From Cercophora sp. LCS_1 (lineage: Eukaryota > Ascomycota > Sordariomycetes > Sordariales > Lasiosphaeriaceae): DNA of 64,000 nt. This document shows positions 53,540 to 63,439 of the stretch, in pieces. The notes below the pieces were generated by a model. The model searched no databases, was not told where the DNA came from, and saw nothing but the letters and a program-made list of their open reading frames with translations. Made by a program: the position numbers and the translations under genes. Positions within the stretch are counted from its first letter, which is position 1. Each line of letters opens with the position of its first letter. The stretch covers positions 158,177 to 222,176 of the forward strand of contig JAPZLL010000053.1 in NCBI GenBank assembly GCA_036250225.1, in the 5' to 3' direction.

Positions 53540-56500
53540 AAATCGGAAGAGACGGAACCAGCGTAGGGGGCCCTGTGAGGGGAAGAGATGGAACCAAGGT
53601 GGGAGGATTTGTGACCGGCAAGATAGAGATCATCTCAGAGACGGGGATATCTATCGGGATCGAGGGGACCAAAGTGGGAAGCCCGGTGAGCGGGAGTGAG
53701 GGAACCAGCGTTGGAAGCCCGATTGGTGGCAAGAGAGATGTCAACTGTTCCACCGGGTTCGGCAAGCTGGTCAGAAGCAGACTCAGAGGGATCGATGGAA
53801 CGAGAGTGGGGAGCTCCGAGATGATGGTAGGCGCCAAGGTCGGGAGCTCAATCGGCGGGAGCAGCTCTGTCAACTGAGGCGGCGGAGGCACGATTGTCGG
53901 CAGGAGGCTAGGAATAAAGGTAGGAAGCGACGATGGAATCGAGATGACCAGCGTGGGAAGTCCTGATACTGGGAGAGAAGGCACCAAGGTTGGTAGCGGT
54001 GGGAGCACCGTCGGCAGGACGCTGACCTCGAGGCTGGGGAAGATGCCGGGATCGATCGACGCTGAGGGAATACCTGGAATGGGCAGGACGGATATTATCT
54101 CAGAGACTGGGATGGAAATGGGCGGGAGTGAGAGCGAGGGCACCGAGATGGGCGGGATTGTCAGGCTCGGCAGTGACACCGGCGGGAGTGACGGGATAGA
54201 CACTGGCGGCAGCGAGATGCTGGGGATTGACAGTGGCGGTATCGGCAACGATGGAATAGGCACCGGCGGGAGTGAAATGCTGGGGATTGATAGCGATGGT
54301 ATCGTAAGTGACGGAAGAGACACCGGGGGCAGAGAGATGCTCGGAATCGACAGTGATGGCACCGACAAGGACGGTATCGAAATCGGGGGTATTGAGAGCG
54401 ATGGGATGGAGATCGAAGGCACCGAAACGGATGGAACAGACAGAGTCGGCAGCGTGACATCCGGTATCGACAGTGACGGGATGGTAATACCTGGGATAGA
54501 CACGCTTACCGACGTCGATGGCGGCCTCGTGGTGCTCGTGGTTTGCCCGCCACCACCAAAAATCTGACTGATGGTGGATCCAATAATGTCGATGTCAGAA
54601 GTTGTTGTCGCTGGTCTGGTCGTGCTGGTCGTCGACGGTGGTTTTCTTGTGCTTGTTGCGCTGGTTGTGCCCGCCGTAGAAGTGGCCGCCGCGGTAGTCG
54701 TGGGTCTTGTTGTGGGAGACGCAGCAACACTCGTAGACGCGGATGCAGGCCGCGTGGTCGTTGACTGTGGGCAATTGCCAAAGAAGGAACAAAAAAAATC
54801 CTCCAGGTCCAACCCGGTTGTTGCCGAGGCTCGTGTTGTCGTCGTTGTGGGAGGCCTCGTCGTGCTTGTTGCACTGGTCGTGACCGCAGAAACAGATGTA
54901 GACGCCGATGCAGGTCGTGTCGTTGTTGTCTGTGGGCAGTTGCCGAAGATAGCGCACAGAAAAGTGTTGACGCCGCCACCAATGCCCGTGATGATGTCTT
55001 CAAGGTCTGCTCCAGTCGCTGTCGTCGAGGCTCGTGTAGTTGATGTTGGCGCTGTGGTTGTGGAGGGTCTTGTTGTGCTTGTGGCACTCGTCGTCACTGC
55101 ACTTGTTGTCGTGGTAGGTCTTGTCGTGGTTCCAGATGTAGTTATGGATGCAGATGCGGGCCTAGTCGTGGTGGCCTGCGGGCAGTTGCTAAAAATTGCG
55201 CACAAGAAGGTGTTGACTCCGCCGCCAATACCGGTGACGATATCTTCAAGATCAACCCCGGTTGTTGTCGAAGCTCTCGTCGTAGATGTTGGCGCCGTGG
55301 TGGTGGGAGGGCTCGTTGTGCTCGTAGCACTTGTCGTGGTGGTGGGACGAGTGGTGCTTGTTGAGCCTCCGCCACCAAAGATCTGGCTGATCAGGGTCCC
55401 AAGACCGCCACCAATGTTGGAAACGACACTGGGGACGGCCGTGCTCAGGACGGGGTTCAGGACGGAAGAAAGGTTGACCACAGGCCCTGCACTGCCGCCT
55501 ATGGGGAGCACCGAGATGATCGTGCTTGGGCTTTCGATAGACGCGGCCACAGAGCGGTTGGTAATGGGCGCGGCGCCGGTCGGTGTGCCTCCGCCCCCGT
55601 TTGTGATGATTTCGGGGATGGTAATGATGCCGGGGATAGTGACACCGGGAAGAGAGATGATGGGCAACGACAGGCTTGGAATCAGAGGAGGGATTGCAAG
55701 CGTGATGCCAGGATCAAGACCTCCGGGAAGATTGATGGAGGCGCCAACCGTAATGCCACCGCCATCAACGCCCGGAATACCGGCCGAGATACCGGCAGTC
55801 ACACCTGGGAGGCCAACAGGGAGACTGATGCCCGGCTGGCCGCCTGTGATCTGGCCCGCGGGTACAGTCTGGGTAACTGTGGTCGTGACGACTCGAGTCA
55901 CATCACCAACAACCTGAGTGACCACAGCGGTGGTGCATGTTGTCGTGATTTGACCTAGCCAAGGCAGATTAGTTGGAAGAAGAGGGGGCACGGGACTCAC
56001 GACCGAGGATAAAATGTCCTGGACGATCTGGGCTGCCGTCGACACGATCTGACTTGGACCTGTGAGCTGTGACAGATAGTTGAGTTGGTAGAGGAGAACA
56101 GGCCCGATGTGCGACCACGGATCGTAGATGACCGAGGTGGGCACCTGAATCGTCGTCGTCACCGGGACGGGATTGCCGATGACGGGAACGGGCGCTACTG
56201 GGATTCCCACAACCGGTCCGGTGCCTGGGCTGGGGTGGCCCGGCAACAAGAGAGAGATGACCTGTCCGAGAAGCGAGTCGAGAGGAGGCAGGAGTCCATC
56301 AAGGCCGCCGAGAAGGCCACCGAGAAGACCGCCGTTGGGAACAGCTGTAGCAGTGGGAGGAAGCAAAGTAAGCACGGGGGATACCTGACCTTGAACAGCC
56401 AGCAGCTGGGCAAGCAGCTCGCACAGCTGTTCCTGGGTGAGTCGAGCGACCGAGACCCCGTTGATGTTGCGCCGCTCCACAGGCGTGGGGAGGCTGTCCG

Positions 56501-56681
56501 TAGGCGGTGCCTCCTTCACCCCCTGGACGGGATCATTGGGGCCATGGTCTTGCGGGTTCGTGGGAGGATGCAAGGCGTGGTGGTGAGGCACTGCCGACGA
56601 GGTTGGGGCAGCGCTCAAGGGGAGAACTGCAGCCGTGACGGCATGCAGCACAAAGGGGGTGTAGAAGACGACGGGCTTCAT
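53538..56681 (-). CDS. Secreted Leu/Ile/Pro/Ser- and Thr-rich repeat protein (5' part of the same split gene)
   Basis: An open frame of 1,047 codons from the ATG at 56681; 27 in-frame codons lie upstream, but this Met begins a clean signal peptide (MKPVVFYTPFVLHAVTAAVL). Residues 28-240 hold an RLTQEQLCELLAQLL helix and a Gly/Leu-rich segment. A CxxAVVTQVV...TTTVTQT block and GI/GV-rich stretch follow. Between about 55400 and 54530 lie Thr/Ser-rich linkers with five short modules, three of them of the type LEDI..GIGGGVNTFLCAIFGNCPQ. Then come about 350 residues of S[IL]P-type repeats (SIPSLSIPPISIP), possibly a beta-rich or extended rod, and TLVPSLPI repeats. Heavy O-glycosylation is likely. 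The frame ends at a TGA created by one extra T at 53540-53542. No family was recognised for the repeats. Confidence 0.7.
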   Translation of the reverse strand: MKPVVFYTPFVLHAVTAAVLPLSAAPTSSAVPHHHALHPPTNPQDHGPNDPVQGVKEAPPTDSLPTPVERRNINGVSVARLTQEQLCELLAQLLAVQGQVSPVLTLLPPTATAVPNGGLLGGLLGGLDGLLPPLDSLLGQVISLLLPGHPSPGTGPVVGIPVAPVPVIGNPVPVTTTIQVPTSVIYDPWSHIGPVLLYQLNYLSQLTGPSQIVSTAAQIVQDILSSVVSPVPPLLPTNLPWLGQITTTCTTAVVTQVVGDVTRVVTTTVTQTVPAGQITGGQPGISLPVGLPGVTAGISAGIPGVDGGGITVGASINLPGGLDPGITLAIPPLIPSLSLPIISLPGVTIPGIITIPEIITNGGGGTPTGAAPITNRSVAASIESPSTIISVLPIGGSAGPVVNLSSVLNPVLSTAVPSVVSNIGGGLGTLISQIFGGGGSTSTTRPTTTTSATSTTSPPTTTAPTSTTRASTTTGVDLEDIVTGIGGGVNTFLCAIFSNCPQATTTRPASASITTSGTTTRPTTTTSAVTTSATSTTRPSTTTAPTSTTRASTTATGADLEDIITGIGGGVNTFLCAIFGNCPQTTTTRPASASTSVSAVTTSATSTTRPPTTTTTRASATTGLDLEDFFCSFFGNCPQSTTTRPASASTSVAASPTTRPTTTAAATSTAGTTSATSTRKPPSTTSTTRPATTTSDIDIIGSTISQIFGGGGQTTSTTRPPSTSVSVSIPGITIPSLSIPDVTLPTLSVPSVSVPSISIPSLSIPPISIPSLSVPSLSIPSISLPPVSLPSLTIPSLSIPSISLPPVPIPSLPIPPLSIPSISLPPVSIPSLPPVSLPSLTIPPISVPSLSLPPISIPVSEIISVLPIPGIPSASIDPGIFPSLEVSVLPTVLPPLPTLVPSLPVSGLPTLVISIPSSLPTFIPSLLPTIVPPPPQLTELLPPIELPTLAPTIISELPTLVPSIPLSLLLTSLPNPVEQLTSLLPPIGLPTLVPSLPLTGLPTLVPSIPIDIPVSEMISILPVTNPPTLVPSLPLTGPPTLVPSLPI
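54530..55410 (-). repeat. Intragenic Thr-rich linker plus short module repeats
   Basis: Five copies of a ~25-residue module alternate with TTTTRPASAST-type linkers. Outer copies read ISQIFGGGG. The middle two contain CAIFxNCPQ (Cys-x5-Cys) after GIGGGVNTFL, and the fourth is a shorter LEDFFCSFFGNCPQ version. DNA repeat units are visible near 55178-55255, 54938-55015 and 54765-54815. Confidence 0.8.
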
Positions 56682-56722
56682 CCTGTTCCAGCGCGCAATG
56701 CGATGCTGGACTGGCCCTGGCC

Positions 56723-57172
56723 GTGCGTGTCCTTCACCACCAACTCTTCGGCGTCCTATCACTAATATATACTCCCTCTGTCCTCGCCGTTGCTCATGGA
56801 GTTGAGGGCCTCAAGGCGGCCCCCGGGCAACACATTCTTCTGTCGATGGTGTGGCCGGACATCCAGGCTGGATGGAATGCCGTTGCTGGGTCTCTGGTCG
56901 ACGCTCTGATGAGCTCCCCTAGATTTTCTCTGGACGAGCTATACTCGACGCTGGCGGGCGTGGGTCTAGCGGCCCCTGTCTACACACCCTCCGGTGTCCC
57001 GCCCGGGAATATGCCGGCCGGCCCGGAGCTTGGAATGTCCAAGTCTCACTCTCCACACGCCCGCGACCTGTCAGACACGGCGGCACGGGGCGCGTTGCTT
57101 CCCCTACGGTGTTGGGGCAGCGGCCGCACTGGCGGCGACTGTTACCCCGACGGTGACGACGGTTACAGTTGA
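56723..57172 (+). pseudogene. Doubtful secreted-protein frame, possibly frameshifted
   Basis: 149 codons starting MRVLHHQLFGVLSLIYTPSV with a hydrophobic N-terminus and a protein-like middle (SLDELYSTLAGVGLAAPVYT). Composition becomes random after about 57090, while the +1 frame there reads GVGAAAALAATVTPTVTTVT, suggesting a shift. The start lies only 42 bp from the divergent start of the repeat gene, which leaves no room for two promoters. It may be a decayed gene or chance. Confidence 0.2.
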
Positions 57173-58242
57173 TGCACTTGTTGATGCAACATGTCGAATA
57201 TGCGTTGAGAATATGCGTTGGCGCAAAAAAAAAAAAAAAAGGCGAAACGAATCCATCATCCTACTCGGGATGTGATGTCGACACTTGGAGATCCGGAGAT
57301 GCAAAGTGCAGCTCTGGGTTATTACGCGATGTGTTTTTTTCCACAGCAATGACGGTGCGATCGTAAGTTTCAGGGTCAGGAACTTGTCTCATCCTTGGGG
57401 CGGGAAGCGGATGGTTTGACGCTGATCAATTACACAGTACGAAATGCTGAGCGGCTGGCCGCCAGACCTCTCTGCTGCCGTGGCCCTGCCAGATACACGT
57501 CGGCCAGATTGTGAATGCCGCTGGAAGTTGTGGCGTGCCATCGAGATCCTCCGATGTTGTTGCTCTGCTGCAGCCGCCCCCGTCATCCTCTGTTGCGAGG
57601 CCATTGGTCTGCGGTGATTTGCCGCCCTCGTTGGCTTCCTCATCGCTTCCGGGGCTGCGAGTTTGGGTTGTGAGCTCGGCGTTGGGAAGCGACTCAGGTC
57701 CCCTCGTCGCCCGGCTTATTTAGACTTTGGGTTGCACCCTCATCGGGTGGGAAGTGGTCTGCCTATCCTGCAGCAGCATGTGGCCAACGAAAAGTGTTCT
57801 CATTCCGATCCATAGAAGAGGGGAGAGAAGAGAGGGAGGGGACCACCCGTGGTTCTAGCTTGGATGAATGAGGGATCGAGTGCCCAGCCACCGACCGCCT
57901 TTGTCAATTATCCCCAAAAAGGGTTGGATTGAGGATGGGAAGCCGTGCGGGTGCCGTGCATCGCCAGAAAACCTTCGCTGTTGCACCAGTGGGGAAGGAG
58001 CTGCCAGCCAAACCGTCGACGCAACGTGACAAATGACAGAGTTTTCATCCACTCTCTTGCACCTGGGAGAAGCTTTCTTTTTTTGCGGCAAACCACCAAA
58101 CCTTGCGGACCATCCGGAATCTTGGTGACGGTGAAAAAACGTGAGACGATACTGGAATAGGAGGGTGGTGATTGTGCAATTACCTCTTCTTGGCGGCTTC
58201 CCCCGTGATTGGATGCTGCGAGGGCTCAGGGTACGAAGATAC

Positions 58243-58250
58243 TTAGGGTT
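58243..58250 (-). promoter_or_regulatory. Telobox upstream of ies4
   Basis: TTAGGGTT on plus (AACCCTAA on minus), about 570 bp before the ies4 ATG. A role is only inferred. Confidence 0.35.
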
Positions 58251-58819
58251 GGGGTTATATGTGGCAGACCCGAAAAAAATAGACGAGACTCCCTTGTTGG
58301 AGACGGGACTCCGCGCAGTCCCCTCGGTTCGTGCGAACAAGTCAACCTGCCCGACCTGATTCTTTGGCAGCATGAAGGCAAAACAGGTGGACGCCCGCGC
58401 CTCACCCATGGCTGCGAGGCGACCAAACTTTTCCAGATCCATTTCCTTCTCCTCTGCACCTTTCCACCACCCACCCTGATGCGAATCCCCATCGCACCAC
58501 TGCCATCATCAAAACTCGCCGTGTCCGCCATCGCCGACGCGAAGTAAAGTGCGACGCCAAAATCTACGGGAGATTCTCACCCCAGCTGATTGTCGGCCCC
58601 CTTACCACTCCAGCCAGTGGATCGCCTTTGCCCTTCACCCGAGCCATCAGCCTGGGCCAAAGCACCAAAGCACCAAACACCAACTGGCAACTTGCCAACC
58701 CCAACGCTTCGACAAAGCAAAAATCCTCTTGTTCCCTTCCCCATCACCACCAACCACATCCCCAATCGCCGCATTCCAGTCGCTGCCATCTCCGGCATTT
58801 TGTCGTCGAGTTCTCAACC

Positions 58820-59692
58820 ATGCCTCCAAAGAAGGATGCTACGGCCAAGGACCGCCGCAGGTCCAACAACGCCGCCACCTCTGCAGTCATCACCACCAAC
58901 TCGAGGACCAGCATTCTCGTCACCATCAAGACGACACCGCTGAAGCTCCGACCCATCGTCGACCCGGATTTCGCCAAGGAAGAGTCGCCCGTCAAGTCCA
59001 ACGAGTCGCCCGCGACCTCGACCACGCTCCCTGCAGCACCGAATTCCAATACCGAGAACGCGTCCGACTCAACGCCAAACACGCCTGCCGCCGGCACGCC
59101 GGCGCCTCAACCTGCTGCCATGGCCCCCCCGGCTGACGGTCCTAAGAAAAAGGGCGTCAAGAGGTCTGCTGCTGCTACCAACGGCAACGGCGAGCCAAAG
59201 GTCCGCGGCAAGCCGGGTCCCAAGAAGAAGCAAAGACTGTATGCATTTTTAATTGTCCTGGCGCGATACTACGTGCTAATAATCATTCACAGGGAAGACG
59301 GCACTATCGAGGGAGGCGGCCGCGGCGCTGGTTTAAGTGCACACAAGCTCGGTCCCAAGGCAAACCAAGGCGCCATCAACGCCGGCCTCCGCGCTCTGGA
59401 TCGTTCTGGCAAGCCGTGCAGAAAATGGGTCAAGGGCAACTTTGTCCTCAAGACCTTTACCGGCGTTGTCTGGGAGATCCCTCGCTGGACCGCGCCCCCA
59501 AAGCTGCGACCCGAGTCCTCGGCAGACGACTCGACACCGGTGTCGGCCGAGGGTAGCAGCAAAGAGAACAAGGAGAACAACAGTCAAGCCAAGAGCGAGG
59601 CAAGCAACAACGGTGTCGATGTGGAGATGCAGAGTGCCCCAAGCATGGCCGCTGCCAACTCCCCAGCGCCATTCGCCATCGCTGCTGCTTAA
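58820..59692 (+). CDS. ies4: INO80 complex subunit Ies4
   Basis: Exons 58820-59238 and 59293-59692 give 272 residues. Hallmarks are the N-terminal RRRSNNAATSAVITTNSRTS and VTIKTTPLKLRP, the basic KPGPKKKQRLEDGTIE stretch at the junction, and the conserved GAINAGLRALDRSGKPCRKW, LKTFTGVVWEIPRW block. Ies4 is a small subunit of the INO80 chromatin remodeller with a role in the DNA damage checkpoint in yeast. The 54-nt intron (GTATGC donor, CACAG acceptor) is a multiple of three and has no stop, so retention would add 18 mostly hydrophobic residues. The spliced form matches the family better. Confidence 0.88.
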   Translation: MPPKKDATAKDRRRSNNAATSAVITTNSRTSILVTIKTTPLKLRPIVDPDFAKEESPVKSNESPATSTTLPAAPNSNTENASDSTPNTPAAGTPAPQPAAMAPPADGPKKKGVKRSAAATNGNGEPKVRGKPGPKKKQRLYAFLIVLARYYVLIIIHREDGTIEGGGRGAGLSAHKLGPKANQGAINAGLRALDRSGKPCRKWVKGNFVLKTFTGVVWEIPRWTAPPKLRPESSADDSTPVSAEGSSKENKENNSQAKSEASNNGVDVEMQSAPSMAAANSPAPFAIAAA

Positions 59693-61160
59693 TCATCTTT
59701 CAAGGTTTATAATCACTACAAGGGTGGATTTTTTTTTTGATTCTTGATTCTTGATTCTTGATTCTTGGGGAGTTCGGGAGGGAAAACAGGTCTGGCACGA
59801 GTTTCTCGGTCGGCTGTGTCATCACTTTTTTGCAAGGCGTTCGGAAGGAGGGCATCAATCCAGCCGGCAGGCTCTCGGAGGGCGTAGAGGTTGGGGATCT
59901 GCGCATCGGAATGTGTTGCACATACAACAGCTTGCTTTACAACAGCATTGCATGGGTCGTCAAGCGGTTCAGCAACAGTCGACATAATAGACTTCATCTT
60001 GACACGGACACTTGCAGCTATGACTGCATCTACTGCAGTGACTCCGGGCTTCTGGCCCGTCGCGATGGCGATGGCGTGCCGGTGCGGCAAGGTGTTCCGG
60101 GCCAGTCCCTGGTTGGCAATAACAACTGAGGGCATTTCCATTGGTGATTTGTGATTTTGACAACCAGACTTTGCGGAAGTTTTGCCCTGGGCCGGACAAA
60201 GTTTGATTCCACACCCGAGTTGGGACATTGGAAAAGCTGCCAGAGTTTGTTGAGTGAGATCATTGAATGGCAGTCTTCTTTCTAACTGCGCTTCACTCAA
60301 ATTTTTAACCCTCAAACCGCTAACTTCTTGGTAATGACAATTTGTCGAGCAATACTGTTAGGCATGGAGAGTTCGGGCTTTGGCGTGGGATGCCGCCGCC
60401 GTTGCCGTGAAGCACGACCACTTGGCTGGTTGTCACGAACTTGCTTGGTCCAGCTCCAGGTCGGATCCACTTATGTGGATACCTCAGGCATGCAAGGAAA
60501 GTGTGGCTCTGAGGCGGGGCGCATCCCATCAGGTGCTGGAACCCCAGTTGCCACGCTGTAGCTGGTGGGCCAGTGGTGAGCTTAGCGCCTAGCACCTCCA
60601 CGACTGGGTGGACGTCTGCCACTGGAGCCGGCTGGCCTCCAGGCCTCTCCTTCCATTGTTTGACGTTTCACCCCATGATCAACGGGCACCTGCATTTATC
60701 GATGCACTTGCCAACGACAGCCATTTCACCATCTGCGCACACGAAAGCACCCATTTGCAATTGAGTACCTGGTCAGGCAGCTTGCCGCTTTGTTTTTGAC
60801 GCTCTTGTCGCGGCAGTGGACAAGCTGTGGAGGGCAGCCCGATTTGCGGACATCGATGACATAGCGAGGGCAGCCAGTGCATGACCATTGCAGGACCATT
60901 CTCCGACCTGCCTGACCTTGTTGCTCGCACGCCTTATCTCGACCGACCTAACTTCCCACCCCGCTGAAGCCCAAAGTCCATCTAAACAAACGCCGAACCG
61001 GCATTCATCGCGAGCATTAGCGGCCCAACCGAGGCAGACAAACAGATCGAATTCCGAGTCCCGGGCTGCGCTGCTTCCATCGTCCCGGGACTTCCACCGC
61101 AGGACGGTTCTCCGCATCGCGCGCCCCCGGGGCACACCAGCTACTCCACCCCCTCACACC
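59693..61160. other. Intergenic region
   Basis: 1.5 kb with the 3' flank of ies4, a GATTCTT repeat (59739-59766) and the promoter of the GID1-like gene. Frames on both strands look like chance. No RNA gene recognised. Confidence 0.5.
59739..59766. repeat. (GATTCTT)4 tandem repeat
   Basis: Four perfect 7-bp units after a poly-T run, just downstream of ies4. Confidence 0.9.
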
Positions 61161-63439
61161 ATGACGAACCCCTTCCAGCACACCTCATCGAGCTTCACCG
61201 GAGACCCCTCGACCGGCTTCACCAGCCAGCGCCGCAGCTCGTACGTCTCGGCGGCTCGGTCCTCACGGCCTACCTTTTCGCATCTGCTCAACCCAACCCC
61301 CGATAGCGAGATGCACAATAATCTCTACTCGACACAGCGCCCTTCCCGGTTCGATCCGGTCACCGGCCAATATCGTGGCGGCACCCCCGGCGAAGAGGGA
61401 GCTCCATATGCCGGGTGGCCGCAGCAGATCCGTCCCGGCGCTAGCTTGCCGTGGGCCTCGCGCGCCTGGGAGTCCCACATGAGGGACTCAACATACTATG
61501 GGGAGACAGGTTCCGAGGACGGGTTTGCACCAGGAGGAGGCGTCGGAAGCTCTTTTCTTTCGCCATCGTACCTCCGTGGATCGGTATACCTTCAGAAGCT
61601 CGAAGAGGCACACAAGGCGAGGATAGCGGCGGAGCGGGAGGGCCACACCGCCAAGGCACAAGCGGGTGCTGGGCTGGCGAACAATGGGAGCGTGCATTCC
61701 CCGGCATCCAAGTTGCCGTCGGGCTCGCATCGGGGCGTGCAGTTTGAGGTTGTCGAGAAGACGCCTGCTGCACTAGAAGTTGGAGTGGTGGCGCCGTTAC
61801 CGTCAAGGTGGAACAAGGACGACAAGGATCCATCGCTTGAGGTGCTGGGTGGTGGTTATGAGGTCAAGCACACAGGCCGAAGCTCTAGTGATCATGAAGC
61901 TTGTGCGATTCGGGCCGACCACGCCATGCCTACGCTGTGCGGAGTTTACTATTTCGAGGTCGTGATACTGAATAGGAAACGAGAAGAGTAGGTGCAAGCT
62001 TGGGAACCGTTTAGCATGTGCTAACCGTGCTAGCACGACCATCGGGATTGGATTCTCGACCAAAGCCGTATCACTCCAGCGCGCGCCCGGCTGGGAACCC
62101 GAATCGTGGGGCTACCATGGCGACGATGGCCACTGCTTTGCTTCCCAAAACGTAGGAAAGTCGTATGGTCCAAAGTTCGGCCCTTCAGATACGATTGGAT
62201 GTCTAGTAAACTTCCGACTGGGACACGCGCTGTTCACCAAGAACGGCGTTGAGCTCGGTAAGTCACAGTGCGGGACGACGGCTTAGTGGCTAAGCTGACA
62301 GGCAAAGGCGTCGCTTTCCAAGGTGTTAGTCTCAAGGATGTCAAAGGCAAACTCTACCCTACCGTTGGCCTCAAGAAACCCGGTGATTATGTCTTGGCCA
62401 ACTTTGGCCAGATGCCTTTTTTGTTTGATATCGACGGGTATATGAAAAAGCAGCAGGAGATGATCACGGATAATATCAGGCTAGCCAACACCGCCAGGCT
62501 TGCGCCTCCTCTAAACGAGACGGAGCTTGTTCAGCAACTGGTAAGCACCATGTTGTTGTCCCTCTGAGCGATACATTGGTGCCGTGTAACAAGCGTTCAA
62601 CTCTAACACTCCCCAGGTTCTCCAGTTCCTCCAACACGACGGCTATGTCGAAACAGCACGAGCTTTTGCCGAAGAAATCCACGAGGAAAAGCTTGCTCTC
62701 AATCTATCTGGCAAGGAGATTGACGGCATCAACATCAAGGACGACGACGATGCTAACAACAGGCAACGTATTCGGCGGGCCATCCTTGAAGGGGACATTG
62801 ATAAGGCATTGGTCCTCACCAAAAAGTTTTACCGCGACGTCCTCAGCCAGAACGAGCAGGTTTACTTTCGACTTCGATGCCGCAAGTTTGTCGAGATGGT
62901 CAGGAAAGAGGCCGAACTTCGAACACTGATCGAGCGCAAGGCCATGCGTCAGGGTGACGACGAGGAAATGACCGAGGCCGATGCTGAGGACCAAATGGAC
63001 ACTGAGGAGTGTGATCCGACGGTGCTGAATAAGTTGTCCTTTGAGGCAGTCGAGTACGGCAGGGAGCTCAAGACTGAGTTCACTGCCGATAACTCGAAAC
63101 CGGAGATGGTCAAGCACACCAATGAGATTTTTGCGCTCATGGCGTATCCAAACCCGCTCAACGTCAAGGAAGTGGCGTATTTACTGGATGATTCGGGCCG
63201 GGTTGCCGTTGCCGAGGAGTTAAATTCGGCAATCCTGAGTAAGTCTTGCTGATGTCTGTTAATGGGTAGGGTGGTAGATACTAACTTGCATAGGGTCCCT
63301 TGGACGATCATCCCGGGCAGCGTTGGAGAATCTGTATGCGCAGACGTCAGTGCTTTTAGAGGACCTTAGGCAGGACGGAGGCGACGGGGCGTTTATTACA
63401 GTGCAAAGCGTCATTGATGAGATTCCTAAGCCAATTTAA
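61161..63439 (+). CDS. RanBPM/GID1-like protein (SPRY, LisH, CTLH, CRA)
   Basis: Five exons, 61161-61987, 62034-62257, 62302-62540, 62617-63238 and 63294-63439 (introns of 46, 44, 76 and 55 nt), give 685 residues. Residues 1-220 are disordered and Ser/Pro-rich. Residues about 225-395 are a SPRY domain (GVYYFEVVILN, TTIGIGFSTK, WGYHGDDGHCF, GCLVNFRLGHALFTKNG). LisH lies near 425-455 (LQFLQHDGYVETARAFAEE), CTLH near 480-540 (RRAILEGDIDKALVLTKKFY, FRLRCRKFVEMVR) and CRA near 580-685. Yeast Gid1/Vid30 and animal RanBPM have this order and scaffold the GID/CTLH ubiquitin ligase, which degrades gluconeogenic enzymes in yeast. The GTAGGT donor of intron 1 overlaps an in-frame TAG, so splicing is essential. 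Confidence 0.93.

Larger units (their letters stand above)
56682..58819. other. Intergenic region with one doubtful frame
   Basis: 2.1 kb between the split chitinase gene (minus) and ies4 (plus). 56723-57172 has a possible coding remnant, listed separately. The rest shows chance-like frames, a poly-A run (57224-57240), a reverse telobox at 58243-58250 and the A/C-rich leader of ies4. Confidence 0.5.

Noticed and set aside
54571..55917. 448-codon plus-strand open frame
   Set aside because: It is the exact antisense of the Thr/Ser-rich repeats; its Val/Ala/Gly monotony follows from the complementary strand.
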